Positions 56,265 to 64,000 of a stretch of DNA of 64,000 nucleotides are shown piece by piece; within the stretch, counting starts at the first letter, position 1; the number at the start of each line of letters is the position of its first letter. A model generated the notes under the pieces. That model did not search any database. It saw nothing but the letters and a program-made list of their open reading frames with translations, and was not told where the DNA came from. Where the stretch lies: assembly GCA_963663495.1 (NCBI GenBank), contig OY760427.1, positions 3,038,001-3,102,000 on the forward strand, given 5' to 3'. The translations under genes were made by a program, and so were the position numbers. This stretch comes from G963663495 sp963663495. GTDB taxonomy: Bacteria > Bacteroidota > Rhodothermia > Rhodothermales > Bin80.

Positions 56265-57460
56265 TTAGTGGGTCATCAATCTATCACGGGATGGTACCCA
56301 TTTTCGGTATAGTCGGTTCCCGCTATTCGCGACCAAACTGCAATTATTTCAACAATTTAACGCGTGGGCAGTCAGCTATATAACTCCCCAAAGATAGCCG
56401 CGATGCGTCTTTCCTTCGTTTTCCTTCCCTTTCTTCTTCGGCTTTTGCACCGGGAACGTTGTCTCATCCAACTGCAGATATCCCGCTACGAAGCACCTCC
56501 TTACGCAACGCATCTCCTAACGGACCCAGATACGTCGCTACCTTCGCAATCCAATCCCCCATTGTAGCAGCCGATAGCTTCACGCCATGGCGCTAAAACT
56601 TCTTCCGCAGCCGGTATAGCGGCATATGATCCACATATTTGGCTACCGCCAAATACGCCAACAACCCCGGACCCGCCTTCCCCTTCGGTATGACACGCTT
56701 CGGCAACGGCGCTATGACCACCCCCTTGCGAGGCTCCTTGCAGACAACGTACTTCGGCCGCACAATCTGTACTACCCTCGTGAAGCCCGGCACATATTCC
56801 AGGTACTCCGTTACTCACTCGCCGATGTACTTCATACCCGGGGTGCTGCCCTCCGGCTCAAGGCGGATCACCTCTCTGGACAGATAGTCCGGAATCGGCC
56901 CGCGCACCGGCTTGTTCTTCCCACGCCGCTTGCGCTTTACCAGGACATACTCCTCCTCCTCGGGCTCAACAGCTACTAGTTCCTCTCCAAACAACCGGCC
57001 TTGCTGCGCATTGTCCGCCGGTGTGTAACGCTCACTCTTTTTGCCAGGGAGTAGGCGATACGCTTGTTCCAACCCATCTTCCAGACGGCTAATCTTCGCA
57101 GCCAGATCCGCGTTGTTCTTGGATAGACGATCGGCTTTTTTCTCCAAGCGACGGACCTGTTTTCGCAGATCCTTGTTCTCAGCTTCTTGGTTTCTTAGCC
57201 TCTGAAAAAGGACTTCACCGGCAGGAGAAGAGGGGGAGAAAGATGCCTTGGGCCGCATAACTTATGTACATGTGCGCCCTCCACAGTGTTCCGATTCTTC
57301 TACCCCAAAACCCATGTTTTTTGTCCCCAACAGCGCTGATTGCTGCCTGCATTCAGGCGCCTGGACGATAAGCTGCACACCACTCCGAAATTCCCATATC
57401 GGCACACCAAACCCGGCGTATAATCACCTTGCACTAAGCTCTACAAGCGGACTACGCAGA

Positions 57461-57504
57461 CCAATGCCAAGCCCGCTCTACCATGTACTTCACCGTACGG
57501 ATAC
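57461..57504 (+). repeat. Dispersed repeat, right half
   Basis: CCAATGCCAAGCCCGCTCTA then CCATGTACTTCACCGTACGG ATAC corresponds to the CCAATACCCTCGGTTATAATGTACTTCACCGGACGGATAC part of the peptidase-upstream copy (minus strand). It continues the half that stops at 53688 in the same orientation. Confidence 0.6.
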
Positions 57505-57728
57505 ATTGAAGCTATATATGCCTTGAATCATTGTATGAGTCGGCGGGCGGCACGCTACTCCGCAGAGCACGTTTCCGCCCACCGCTCACCAAACCCGGCA
57601 TGCGGTTTTCCGGCACTGGACTATCCAAGCGGATCATGCAACTCGCACTTGGAAAGTTAATGAAAGTTGATCTGAAATATGGGGCATTTGCCCGACAGCT
57701 ATACTTGGCGGACCGATACTCGTCCGGG
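57505..57728. other. Non-coding region with an intron-domain-V-like stretch
   Basis: No gene seen. The minus strand at about 57570-57630 reads CAGTGCCGGAAAACCGCATG then CCGGGTTTGGTGAGCGGTGG, which recalls the text downstream of some group II intron reverse transcriptase genes. No reverse transcriptase is present, so at most it is a tail relic. Confidence 0.3.
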
Positions 57729-58010
57729 CTAGTCAAGCTGGTCCAACAACCCACCGATGCTTTTCATTTTATCTGTCATGAAGCTGTCGGATGTTAAGTT
57801 CGTGCCAAATTTCGCGTTAACGCTACTAATGAATGCCTGGGCCTGCAGTGAAGAGTACCCCAGTGCATCCTGAATTGCCATCCAATCCACTTCGCCATCA
57901 ATGTTATTACTGTCCAGAAGAATCTTGAGTCTCTCCTCGTCCACCTCGTTGTTAGGCTTCCTCTGGTCGAGAAGGAGCCTGATGATGATGTCCTGCTTGT
58001 TCGTTGTCAT
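57729..58010 (-). CDS. Small acyl-carrier-protein-like protein (copy 2)
   Basis: 93 residues, MTTNKQDIIIRLLLDQRKPN. Paralogous to the protein at 30620: shared LLxDQRKPxxxVxEERLKxLL pattern and 'EVDWMAIQDALGYSSLQAQA' then FISSVNAKFGTNLT. The carrier-like Ser is in YSSL, closer to DSL than copy 1, and the tail 'TDKMKSIGGLLDQLD' fits the last carrier helix (as in TVGDLVD). It remains intact although its surroundings are full of IS debris, which hints at use. The upstream gene is decayed; a hydrolase pseudogene lies beyond the IS5-like element. Confidence 0.6.
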   Translation of the reverse strand: MTTNKQDIIIRLLLDQRKPNNEVDEERLKILLDSNNIDGEVDWMAIQDALGYSSLQAQAFISSVNAKFGTNLTSDSFMTDKMKSIGGLLDQLD

Positions 58011-58249
58011 AAGTCTGCTGTTAGCTGAAATGAATCGGGTGCCGAAATAGGTCTGGCCTTGCTAAACTCAGCGAATGCACGCAGCCGCTAGAGCACACCG
58101 CCACACCAACAAGGCCCGCATAATCCCGGCGAAACTTGTCTGATTTTCCGAATGACTGAACGATCTGCACACACCTACAGGCGCTGTTTGGTGCACTGTT
58201 GCCTAAGCAAGACATGGCTCCCAAGGTAACTCTTGCTGCGGGCTCTGTC
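58011..58249 (-). pseudogene. Decayed block upstream of carrier-like copy 2
   Basis: A frame with text such as ARVTLGAMSCLGNSAPNSAC and 'FGKSDKFRRDYAGLVGVAVC' crosses here but runs on into the IS5-like element, so it is not a real gene as it stands. The block is related to 30881-31195 upstream of copy 1. The insertion of the IS5-like element at 58255 separated it from 61939 onward. Confidence 0.4.
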
Positions 58250-58696
58250 AATACGAGCCTTTTGCAAAACCCCGGTGTATTCGGCGGTGGTGTCGACCAA
58301 AATGCCCAAATTTTCGGGTTTTTCGACATTACGCCGGGAGCATTGGCATGCGTTGCCTTTGGATCCAGATGTATAGGCGGTCCATAGGCGATGAAGGCTT
58401 CCCGGGGGGGTGAATTCGGGGCAGAATCCGTGCTTTGCGGGCACACCTATACCTGGCTCCTGCTTCGCACAAAACCCGATTAGCGCAATTTACGTCTGGA
58501 TTCCTGTCTCTATTGCACCATACGCAACAGCTGATCTACCGTCAGTACCAGCACGCCGAACATCAAGTGGCATGTCACCTTCTTGTGCCCACGCACGCGG
58601 ACATTACGACCACCAAACTCATCCTTGAGCCGCGCGAAGGCTCGCTCAACCGTTGAACGCTCCCTGTAACGAACATCCTCAGGCAGCACCAATCCG

Positions 58697-60581
58697 CCTC
58701 CCTTATTCATGAGGGAGTTAAGTGGCGGGGAATCGTCGTTTAATATTATGGTGTAATATGTTGACTATACACGGTTTGAATGGGATCCTGTGCGACGCTC
58801 AAACGTTCAGAAACCCCAATACCCATTCACCCTGTAACACACCCGATGCAAGATCCCAAATCCAACCTTCTGTTCGCTTGCCAGTTCAATAAATCCGTTA
58901 AAGTTGTACGCTCCAAGACCGATAATCTAACATCGGATGCGGGCGTCATTCCTATGCGCCTGCTCATGGTGATCAGCACCTTGGCATGCCGACTCGCTTC
59001 CGTGCTTAAGGACAATCGGTCCCAAGCTCGGATTACGCATAGCCTTGAGGAGTTAGTGCGGCAGTACCTGCTGCAACATGTGCAGGGGTGGGGACGTCAG
59101 TCAGATGCGGACAAGCTTCGAAGGGACCCCGCCATGCGCGTGGCCACTTCTTCCAAAAGGGGTATGAGGGCATTACAGGACGATAGGTCCCTGGCATCCC
59201 AGCCAACCATGTCTCGCTTCGTGCACATGTTGGCCGGGAAAAAGAATTTCAAGAAGTTGCGCCTTTTTGTAGAGACATTCGCCATGGAGCACCTGCTGCA
59301 GCGTGGTGGCGGGAAGCGCCGCCCCGAGGTGGTCTTTGATGTGGACGGTGTACCGGTAGATACACATGGCAAGCAGCAGGGCAGCAAGTGGAACGGATAT
59401 TACAAGCGCACCATCTTTCTGCCCCTTATCGCCATATGCGGTGAGTCGGGCGACATGTTGGGGGCGGAATTGCGAGGGGGCACGAAGAATGTGGTGAAGG
59501 ACTGCTACGGTTTCATTCGACGCATTGGGCTGGCATTGCGTGAACATGTGGCCGACAAGGTCATTGTCCGATTGGACGCAGGCTTCAACAGTGGCGAATT
59601 ATGTGATAAGCTGGAGAACGACCGTATCGGCTACGTGATGCGTCTGAAAGGAAACGATGTGATTGACGGGCTTGCGGCGCCTCATTTGGAGGGTGATCAG
59701 CCGTCGGACGAATGCTACCACGAACTGCGCTACCGTGCAAAGTGCTGGTCCGTAGAGCGTCGTGTGGTGCTCGTGGTTGTTCCGGTGCCGGGAGAGCTTT
59801 TCCCGCGGCATTTCTATCTGATCACCGATCTGGATGTAGAAGCCTATCCGGCAGAGCAGCTTGTGAATCTGTACCGGAAGAGAGGAAAGGCGGAAAAGCA
59901 CTTCGGGGAGCTGAATGCGGCTTGCTCCATGGCGCTGTCGTCGGTTCTCCGTCCGAAGACACACTATAAGGGCCGGCCTGTAGTGCGGGTGCCTGATGAG
60001 TCGGAACAGGATGAGTCGGAACAGGATGGGTCGGAACAGGATGCCGAGATCCGAGCCGAGAACGAGGTCCTGCTACAGGTATACCTTCTAACTTATCAGC
60101 TCATGCATGTGGGGCGCTGCCTTATGCGGGAGCCTGACGAATCCCAGATAAGTCTGAGCACCTATCGCGAGCGTGTACTCAAGGTGGGGGCCCGCTTCGT
60201 ACAACACGCGCGCAACATCGTTATCCACATTGCCGCCAGCGCAGATGCTGCATGGGAGCAATTTTGGCGACGTTATTGTCAACTCACATGGATCACGCTT
60301 CCCATGAAGAGCTAGCTAAGTCATATTTGCGCCTGCGCTTCGACACCGCAGGCGCCCAACGCGGAATGCGGAAAGAGAAGGTAGGCAGAGGTGCGTCTAC
60401 CCGACAGACGTCTTCCCAAAATCTCGGTAATGTGACCGCTATCGAGTCGGGAAAAGGGCCTAAACTGGTGTTTTCAGCCCCTCTCATGGTCGTCCCTACG
60501 CATGAACAACGCACAATCGGTCCTGCAGGTACCGAAACAGCACTTTTAGACCCGAACAGGGTACATCATGAATATTGTAGG
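58697..60581 (+). mobile_element. IS1380-like element (1885 bp) with 5-bp target duplication
   Basis: Left end CCTCCCTTATTCATGAGGG and right end read inward CCTACAATATTCATGATGT match at 14 of 19 positions, starting with CCT as usual for the family. ATCCG occurs on both sides (58692-58696, 60582-60586). Removing the element restores the host transposase reading frame, which confirms both boundaries. Confidence 0.92.
58846..60315 (+). CDS. IS1380-family transposase
   Basis: Start set at 58846 (MQDPKSNLLFACQFNKSVKV); the frame opens earlier at 58780. 489 residues. DDE-type marks: 'DDRSLASQPTMSRF', 'PEVVFDVDGVPVDTHGKQQG' (first Asp), 'KVIVRLDAGFNSGELCDKLE' (second Asp), 'NLYRKRGKAEKHFGELNAAC' (Glu). 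A 15-bp unit, GATGAGTCGGAACAG, occurs three times near 59995-60040 and encodes an acidic Asp-Glu-Ser-Glu-Gln run. The gene is intact. Bases 60316-60581 after the stop are non-coding element end. Confidence 0.92.
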   Translation: MQDPKSNLLFACQFNKSVKVVRSKTDNLTSDAGVIPMRLLMVISTLACRLASVLKDNRSQARITHSLEELVRQYLLQHVQGWGRQSDADKLRRDPAMRVATSSKRGMRALQDDRSLASQPTMSRFVHMLAGKKNFKKLRLFVETFAMEHLLQRGGGKRRPEVVFDVDGVPVDTHGKQQGSKWNGYYKRTIFLPLIAICGESGDMLGAELRGGTKNVVKDCYGFIRRIGLALREHVADKVIVRLDAGFNSGELCDKLENDRIGYVMRLKGNDVIDGLAAPHLEGDQPSDECYHELRYRAKCWSVERRVVLVVVPVPGELFPRHFYLITDLDVEAYPAEQLVNLYRKRGKAEKHFGELNAACSMALSSVLRPKTHYKGRPVVRVPDESEQDESEQDGSEQDAEIRAENEVLLQVYLLTYQLMHVGRCLMREPDESQISLSTYRERVLKVGARFVQHARNIVIHIAASADAAWEQFWRRYCQLTWITLPMKS

Positions 60582-61938
60582 ATCCGACTGCTCGCTGGGC
60601 CGTTTTCTCGCGGATAAGCGCCGCCTTACCTTTGCGTCGCGGATTATGGTCGATAATCGGCACGTGCCCCAAGCCTTTACTGTGCTCGTGAATCTGCTTC
60701 GCGTCGTATGCACTGTCCATCAGATCATACAAATTGCGTACCCGCAGTTGAGATATCGTAGCCAACGGAATCGCCGCCTGGCTATCATGCAATGATGCAG
60801 AGGAAACAAAACCGCTGATCGGTACGCCTCCGTCGACCACATCCATGTGCAACTTGTACCCCGTCCATTTCTGCGTATGTCCCTTCGCATTGCGCTTAAC
60901 GCCTACCGTACATCGCTTCGGTAACTCCTCCAACATCTCCTCTATCCCCATGGTACGCTGGCGCACCAGCCGCGGCAACTCCTTCGGAGGCTTTTCATCC
61001 TTGGTAGGATGCGATGATTTGCACTCTTCTGGACGCTCTAACTCCTTTTTCCGGGGTACCGGGTCCTCTTGCGCCACTATCGCGGTCGAATCCTGCGATG
61101 GATGGCCCACCTCCGGTAATTCCTCCTCCATCTCTATTGCCAGCTGGCCCACGAGCCGCTTCGGCTTCTTTGAACGCTCTTCATCCTTGGAAGGACTCGC
61201 TGGTTTGCACTTTGGACGCTCCGACTCCTTTTTCAGTACTGGCTTCTCTCGCGCTGCTATTGCGGTCGAATCACGCGATAGGTGCCCCACCAACTGCTCC
61301 GAATACCCGTCCTTTATCAGAGCCTCATGTACACGCGTCGGCAAATCCGCCTCTGAAAATTCCCTGAACGCACGTGAAAAGGTCGCCTCACTCGGCGCAT
61401 CCTCTAACCGATGCCAACCACACAAACGCCGCAGCGTCGGATCCGAACGCAACCGCTCCACCAACGCTCTGGTCGTATCCATATTGAACACCATCTTCGC
61501 CAGGAACGCCCGCGCAAGGGCAGCACGGCTCTTCAACGGACGCCCGGGTATACCGTCCTGAGCACTGGGCAGAAAGCGCTCAACTCGCACCATCTCCAGT
61601 ACCGAGAGCAGCTTCTTATGGCGCCCCTCCAAGGGGCCAATCGTTTCCTCCACCCAGGGGAAAAGCTCCCGTTGGCAGTTGATCCAGAATCCGCTTAACT
61701 TAGAATTGGGAGACATGAGAACCTTCGTTTTTTCGGGTTTAGTTTCTCCTCCAAAGATACCTGACACGGAGGTTCCAGTCCCTCAAGTGTGCTTGCTAGC
61801 ACACATTTTCATGGCCTGTAGAATCCTCCATCTGCACCCGCCGAGCAGTCAAATCTACCTGACCAGCCCCCTATCTTAGGAAATCGCATCTTCAGACAAA
61901 AACACCCCGATTCAAGGGTTTTGCAAAAGGCTCAATAC

Positions 61939-62175
61939 ATCCTATCTGACTTGGAGTCTTCGCAATAGAAACTACCCGCACTCCATTGTAAGGATTCGTT
62001 TTGATCTAGATTTCGTGCTTGGAATATCGTACCCTGCGGCATAGGTTCCAGTAGTCAAGCGTAGCCGTTAGGCCTACAATGTTTCGCCCTTATAAGCAGC
62101 ATGATATGATGCAAATTACGCCTTCGGTTCGGGAATGGATGCCCGGCGATCATGCAGCGCATTTGTGTCCGCGCC
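61939..62175. other. IS debris without a gene
   Basis: 237 bp between the IS5-like element and the ISNCY fragment. On removing the IS5-like element it joins 58250, so it is the other half of the decayed block upstream of carrier-like copy 2. No intact frame. Confidence 0.4.
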
Positions 62176-62275
62176 GGGGATGCCGCGTCGGCTCATCTTT
62201 GTCTTGGGGGTATGGAAGCAGGCCCTCAACTATGATTTTGATCGTTTGAGGAATCCGACCAGCAATAATCGCTCC
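62176..62275 (+). pseudogene. Short fragment of an ISNCY-like transposase
   Basis: About 100 bp matching the conserved segment of the transposases at 36681 and 50958: RLIFVLGVWKQALNYDFDRL against RVFVLGVLKQALNCDFDRLR. Nucleotide text 'GTCTTGGGGGTATGGAAGCA' differs by one base. It is on the plus strand, opposite to the two intact copies. Confidence 0.75.
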
Positions 62276-62293
62276 CGCTCATCCAAACATCAC

Positions 62294-62791
62294 TCAGAAA
62301 CGCCGACTTTTCTGGCCAACATGATCTAAGAATTCCTGCTCGTTCCGAAACTGGCCGACGAGGTTCCGGGTTCTGGCCGCCGCCCTGCTGCAGATGGAAT
62401 TGAGAACCCAATGAGCAATCCCCCTGCCCGCCGAGCAGAACGGTGGATCGAATAGCATCAGTGCAGAATAAGAGGCCCCCAGAGACGGTATCAGGGCGGC
62501 CATAAGACATGAACCCGTGTGGAATACACCAAACCTCATCCTAACACCGAAGCAGCGGTCTACCGTCTGTCCAACCGAATCCAAACCTATCGATAATGCC
62601 GGCATAGTGTGCCAGGTTGATCAACGTCAACTACTGTCAAGCTTCCCGACAGATTGCGGCCGTAACCGCGCAGATCAAAGAATGTGAGGTCGAACATCTC
62701 AAGCATTAGTGACCAGTAGGGGTAATTGAGGTCAACGGCGAGCCCGTTCCCGTAGCTTATCATAAGGCCGCAGATGATTTCCGCAACAAAG
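62294..62791 (-). pseudogene. Frameshifted alpha/beta hydrolase fragment, paralogue of 29543-30457
   Basis: The minus strand from 62791 encodes CGLMISYGNGLAVDLNYPYW and 'MFDLTFFDLRGYGRN', matching RLLMSHGNGFAIDMYYPLW and VIVFDLRNHGWNP of the intact hydrolase. After a frame change near 62600 it continues RFGVFHTGSCLMAALIPSLG and 'YSALMLFDPPFCSAGRG', matching IGLYHSVSALAACL and AGLFLLDPPVC. The C-terminal third is gone, and the N-terminus was removed by the tnpB unit at 62792. Confidence 0.8.
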
Positions 62792-64000
62792 GGGAGTTAT
62801 ATGGCTGAGTGCCACGCGTTTTCGCAGGAGTTACTTTTTGTGCTTTGGTGGTGCAGACAGGATGGCTTTCGCCAGTTTTTCGTAATCGGTTCCCGCTTTT
62901 TACGAAAAGACTGCAATTATTTCAAATACCTCAACACGTGGGTATCCATGGTATATAATTGCCATATATTAGGGAGTTATATACCACAGTGCCATGCCCG
63001 AAACGGTTAGTGCATACCGCAATATCACATACAGACTATTGCCCGGAAGTCGGAGTAACGCCAAGCAACTTGCTGGATTAGCGGGTGCGTGTAGGTTTGT
63101 GTGGAATGCCATCCTCGCAGAGCAGAGCGAGGCCTACAAGAAAGCGAAAGAGGCTGGAGAGAAGCCGCCCTCGGTAAGCTTCTTCTCGCTGGGGAAGCGG
63201 TTCACGGAGCTGCGCCGCACGGTCGAGTGGCTACCTGAATACTCCTTTGGTGTCGTTAGATACACATTGAAATATCAGGCGGATGCATGGAAGGCATCCT
63301 TCAAGGAGGGTAAGAGAAGACCGAGATTCCATTCCAGACGTGGTAGTACGCCTTCGTTCACGATCCCGGACAACGTAAGGGTTCGGGATGGCAAGCTGTA
63401 TATCCCGAAAGTGGGATATATAGCGCTCCGCAGGCGGGGAGGCAACCCGTACCCTGATGGTATACCCGTCAAATCCACGGTAAAGAAGAACGCCGGCAAA
63501 GGGTATGCTGTCATCTGCTACAAGATGGAGGCACCTGTAATAGAGGATACCGGCGGTGCTGTAGGCATTGACCGTAATTGCGGGCAGGTCGCTATGATCT
63601 CCACAGAGGGCGATACAAGCATTATCAGACATCCGGATACGAAGCGTCTTGATGCCAAGTTGAAGCGGCATCAGCGAAGACTGGCTGGACAGAAGAAAGG
63701 CTCCAACCGTCGTAACAGACGGAAGCATAGAATCGCCCGCATACAGCGCAAGCGTGCTAACATCCTCAAGAATGCGAACCACCAGGTAAGTCGCAGTATT
63801 GCCAAATGCTCCTCAACGGTGATACTGGAGGACCTGAAGATCAAAGCGATGACACGTTCAGCTAAGGGGACGATGGAGAGCTTTGGCACAAACGTCAAAC
63901 AGAAGTCTGGCCTCAACCGCGGAATATTGCGAACAGGTTGGGGCCAGCTGGATCAGATGCTGGGCTATAAGTACCGCAAGGTGATAAAGGTTACCGCTGC
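62792..64000 (+). mobile_element. tnpB transposon with IS1595-type ends, copy 2 (runs off window)
   Basis: Left end GGGAGTTATATGGCTGAGTG at 62792, then the same MITE-like block, the internal end GGGAGTTATATA at 62972, and tnpB. The left flank is CAACAAAG; a right flank with the same 8 bp would confirm the target duplication, but it lies beyond 64000. It inserted into the hydrolase pseudogene. Confidence 0.8.
62994..64000 (+). CDS. tnpB: TnpB family protein, copy 2 (3'-truncated by window)
   Basis: The first ~335 codons are open and about 95% identical to the protein at 27711 (I count roughly 17 substitutions, e.g. F11I, H25Q, W170G). The RuvC Asp in VGIDRNCGQ and Glu in VILEDLKIK are present; the zinc ribbon and last Asp lie outside the window. 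Its start and spacing to the element's left end match copy 1. Confidence 0.93.
   Translation, partial: MPETVSAYRNITYRLLPGSRSNAKQLAGLAGACRFVWNAILAEQSEAYKKAKEAGEKPPSVSFFSLGKRFTELRRTVEWLPEYSFGVVRYTLKYQADAWKASFKEGKRRPRFHSRRGSTPSFTIPDNVRVRDGKLYIPKVGYIALRRRGGNPYPDGIPVKSTVKKNAGKGYAVICYKMEAPVIEDTGGAVGIDRNCGQVAMISTEGDTSIIRHPDTKRLDAKLKRHQRRLAGQKKGSNRRNRRKHRIARIQRKRANILKNANHQVSRSIAKCSSTVILEDLKIKAMTRSAKGTMESFGTNVKQKSGLNRGILRTGWGQLDQMLGYKYRKVIKVTA

Larger units (their letters stand above)
54596..56388 (-). mobile_element. IS1595/ISXO2-like element (1793 bp) with 8-bp target duplication
   Basis: Left end GGGAGTTATATGGCTGAGTG; right end, read inward, GGGAGTTATATAGCTGACTG. CAAAGATA flanks both sides (54588-54595, 56389-56396). 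It carries a transposase with an added methyltransferase-like tail and a small 54-codon gene at the left end. It sits inside the IS66-like transposase. Its ends are also used by the tnpB units at 27510 and 62792. Confidence 0.93.
53840..57258 (-). pseudogene. IS66-type transposase (TnpC), frameshifted and split
   Basis: The N-terminal third (57258-56815) has a coiled coil (NQEAENKDLRKQVRRLEKKA) and 'LPGKKSERYTPADNAQQGRL', ending in a stop. Further pieces (FTRVVQIVRPKYVVCKEPRK, 'PGLLAYLAVAKYVDHMPLYR') continue in other frames. After the IS1595 insertion is removed with one CAAAGATA, the frame reads KTHRGYLWVYLAPRAKVVMM and runs through 'TDGYVVCDAF', 'CMAHARRKFYD' and 'VEIDNNLVENQMRAIALGRK' to 53840. 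So the gene has at least two lesions besides the insertion. Confidence 0.85.
53689..57460 (-). mobile_element. IS66-like element remnant, interrupted by IS1595-like element
   Basis: The left boundary is the TTTACTCTCTCA sequence, also seen at 31231. The right boundary is inferred from where the dispersed repeat resumes (57461). Only the large transposase gene is present; the usual small tnpA and tnpB companions of IS66 are not seen. Bases 57259-57460 have no recognisable gene. Confidence 0.6.
58510..61716 (-). pseudogene. IS5-family transposase split by IS1380-like insertion, with internal duplication
   Basis: Start at 61716 (MSPNSKLSGFWINCQRELFP), supported by the relic at 5186. The frame runs to 'HVPIIDHNPRRKGKAALIRE' and is cut. 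Removing 58697-60581 and one ATCCG restores KTAQRAVGLVLPEDVRYRER then STVERAFARLKDEFGGR (catalytic Glu) to the stop at 58510, giving ~470 residues. The first catalytic Asp lies in LSRDSTAIAAREKP, and a second, ~58-residue copy of that segment follows (PSQDSTAIVAQEDP...), so the Asp region is duplicated. The second Asp is in DLMDSAYDAK. Confidence 0.88.
58255..61933 (-). mobile_element. IS5-like element interrupted by IS1380-like element
   Basis: Perfect 18-bp terminal inverted repeats: GAGCCTTTTGCAAAACCC at 58255-58272 and its complement at 61916-61933. AATAC flanks both sides (58250-58254, 61934-61938), a 5-bp target duplication. Without the inner element it is about 1.79 kb. A truncated relic of the same family lies at 4993-5311. 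Confidence 0.93.

Noticed and set aside
57531..57797. 88-codon plus-strand frame with a repetitive-looking Arg/Pro-rich start
   Set aside because: It runs antisense into the carrier-like gene; the text is better explained as non-coding relic.
58021..58446. 141-codon minus-strand frame upstream of carrier-like copy 2
   Set aside because: It crosses the IS5-like terminal repeat at 58255-58272, so its first part is IS sequence; the rest matches a decayed block, not an intact gene.

Overview
The window looks like part of a chromosome from a Rhodothermota/Bacteroidota-type bacterium (inference). The signs are secreted S8 peptidases with C-terminal 'YPNP'/FlgD-like sorting domains, tandem secreted imidazolonepropionase-type amidohydrolases, a CNNM/CorC exporter, and sparse operons. 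No rRNA, tRNA or CRISPR array was seen.

Layout: 1-27400 is an ordinary gene-bearing region. It holds the end of an AAA-type ATPase-like gene, three tandem amidohydrolases (333-4784), a degraded IS5-like relic, a secreted S8 peptidase, mazG, ssb, an RRM protein, an NSS-family transporter, a CNNM/HlyC protein, purF, an NTF2-like protein and a MoeB/ThiF-rhodanese fusion. A long minus-strand run follows (carbamoyltransferase, valS, aroC, HtrA-like protease, PlsC-like acyltransferase), then a plus-strand glycosyltransferase and a thioredoxin lipoprotein.

27500-40250 and 48660-64000 are dense insertion-sequence graveyards with many elements nested inside one another. Terminal inverted repeats and target duplications can be read directly for several: an IS1595/ISXO2-like element (8-bp duplication), an IS5-like element (5 bp) split by an IS1380-like element (5 bp), two 1921-bp ISNCY-like copies (6 bp each), and an IS1634-like element (4 bp). 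Between the two graveyards lie two more very large S8 peptidases (40540-48446). A serine recombinase / HTH / DUF5372 module sits at 31555-34816.

Most unusual points: (1) tnpB genes carried in units bounded by IS1595-type inverted repeats with a near-perfect 8-bp target duplication, rather than in a normal IS200/IS605 context; (2) a two-gene IS256-like unit in which a transposase paralogue lacking the catalytic Glu sits 3 nt upstream of a normal-type transposase, present in two copies; (3) a C5-cytosine-methyltransferase tail fused to an IS1595 transposase; (4) a duplicated, decaying locus with acyl-carrier-like small proteins and alpha/beta hydrolases; (5) a ~80-100 bp repeat shared by a peptidase upstream region and IS flanks.
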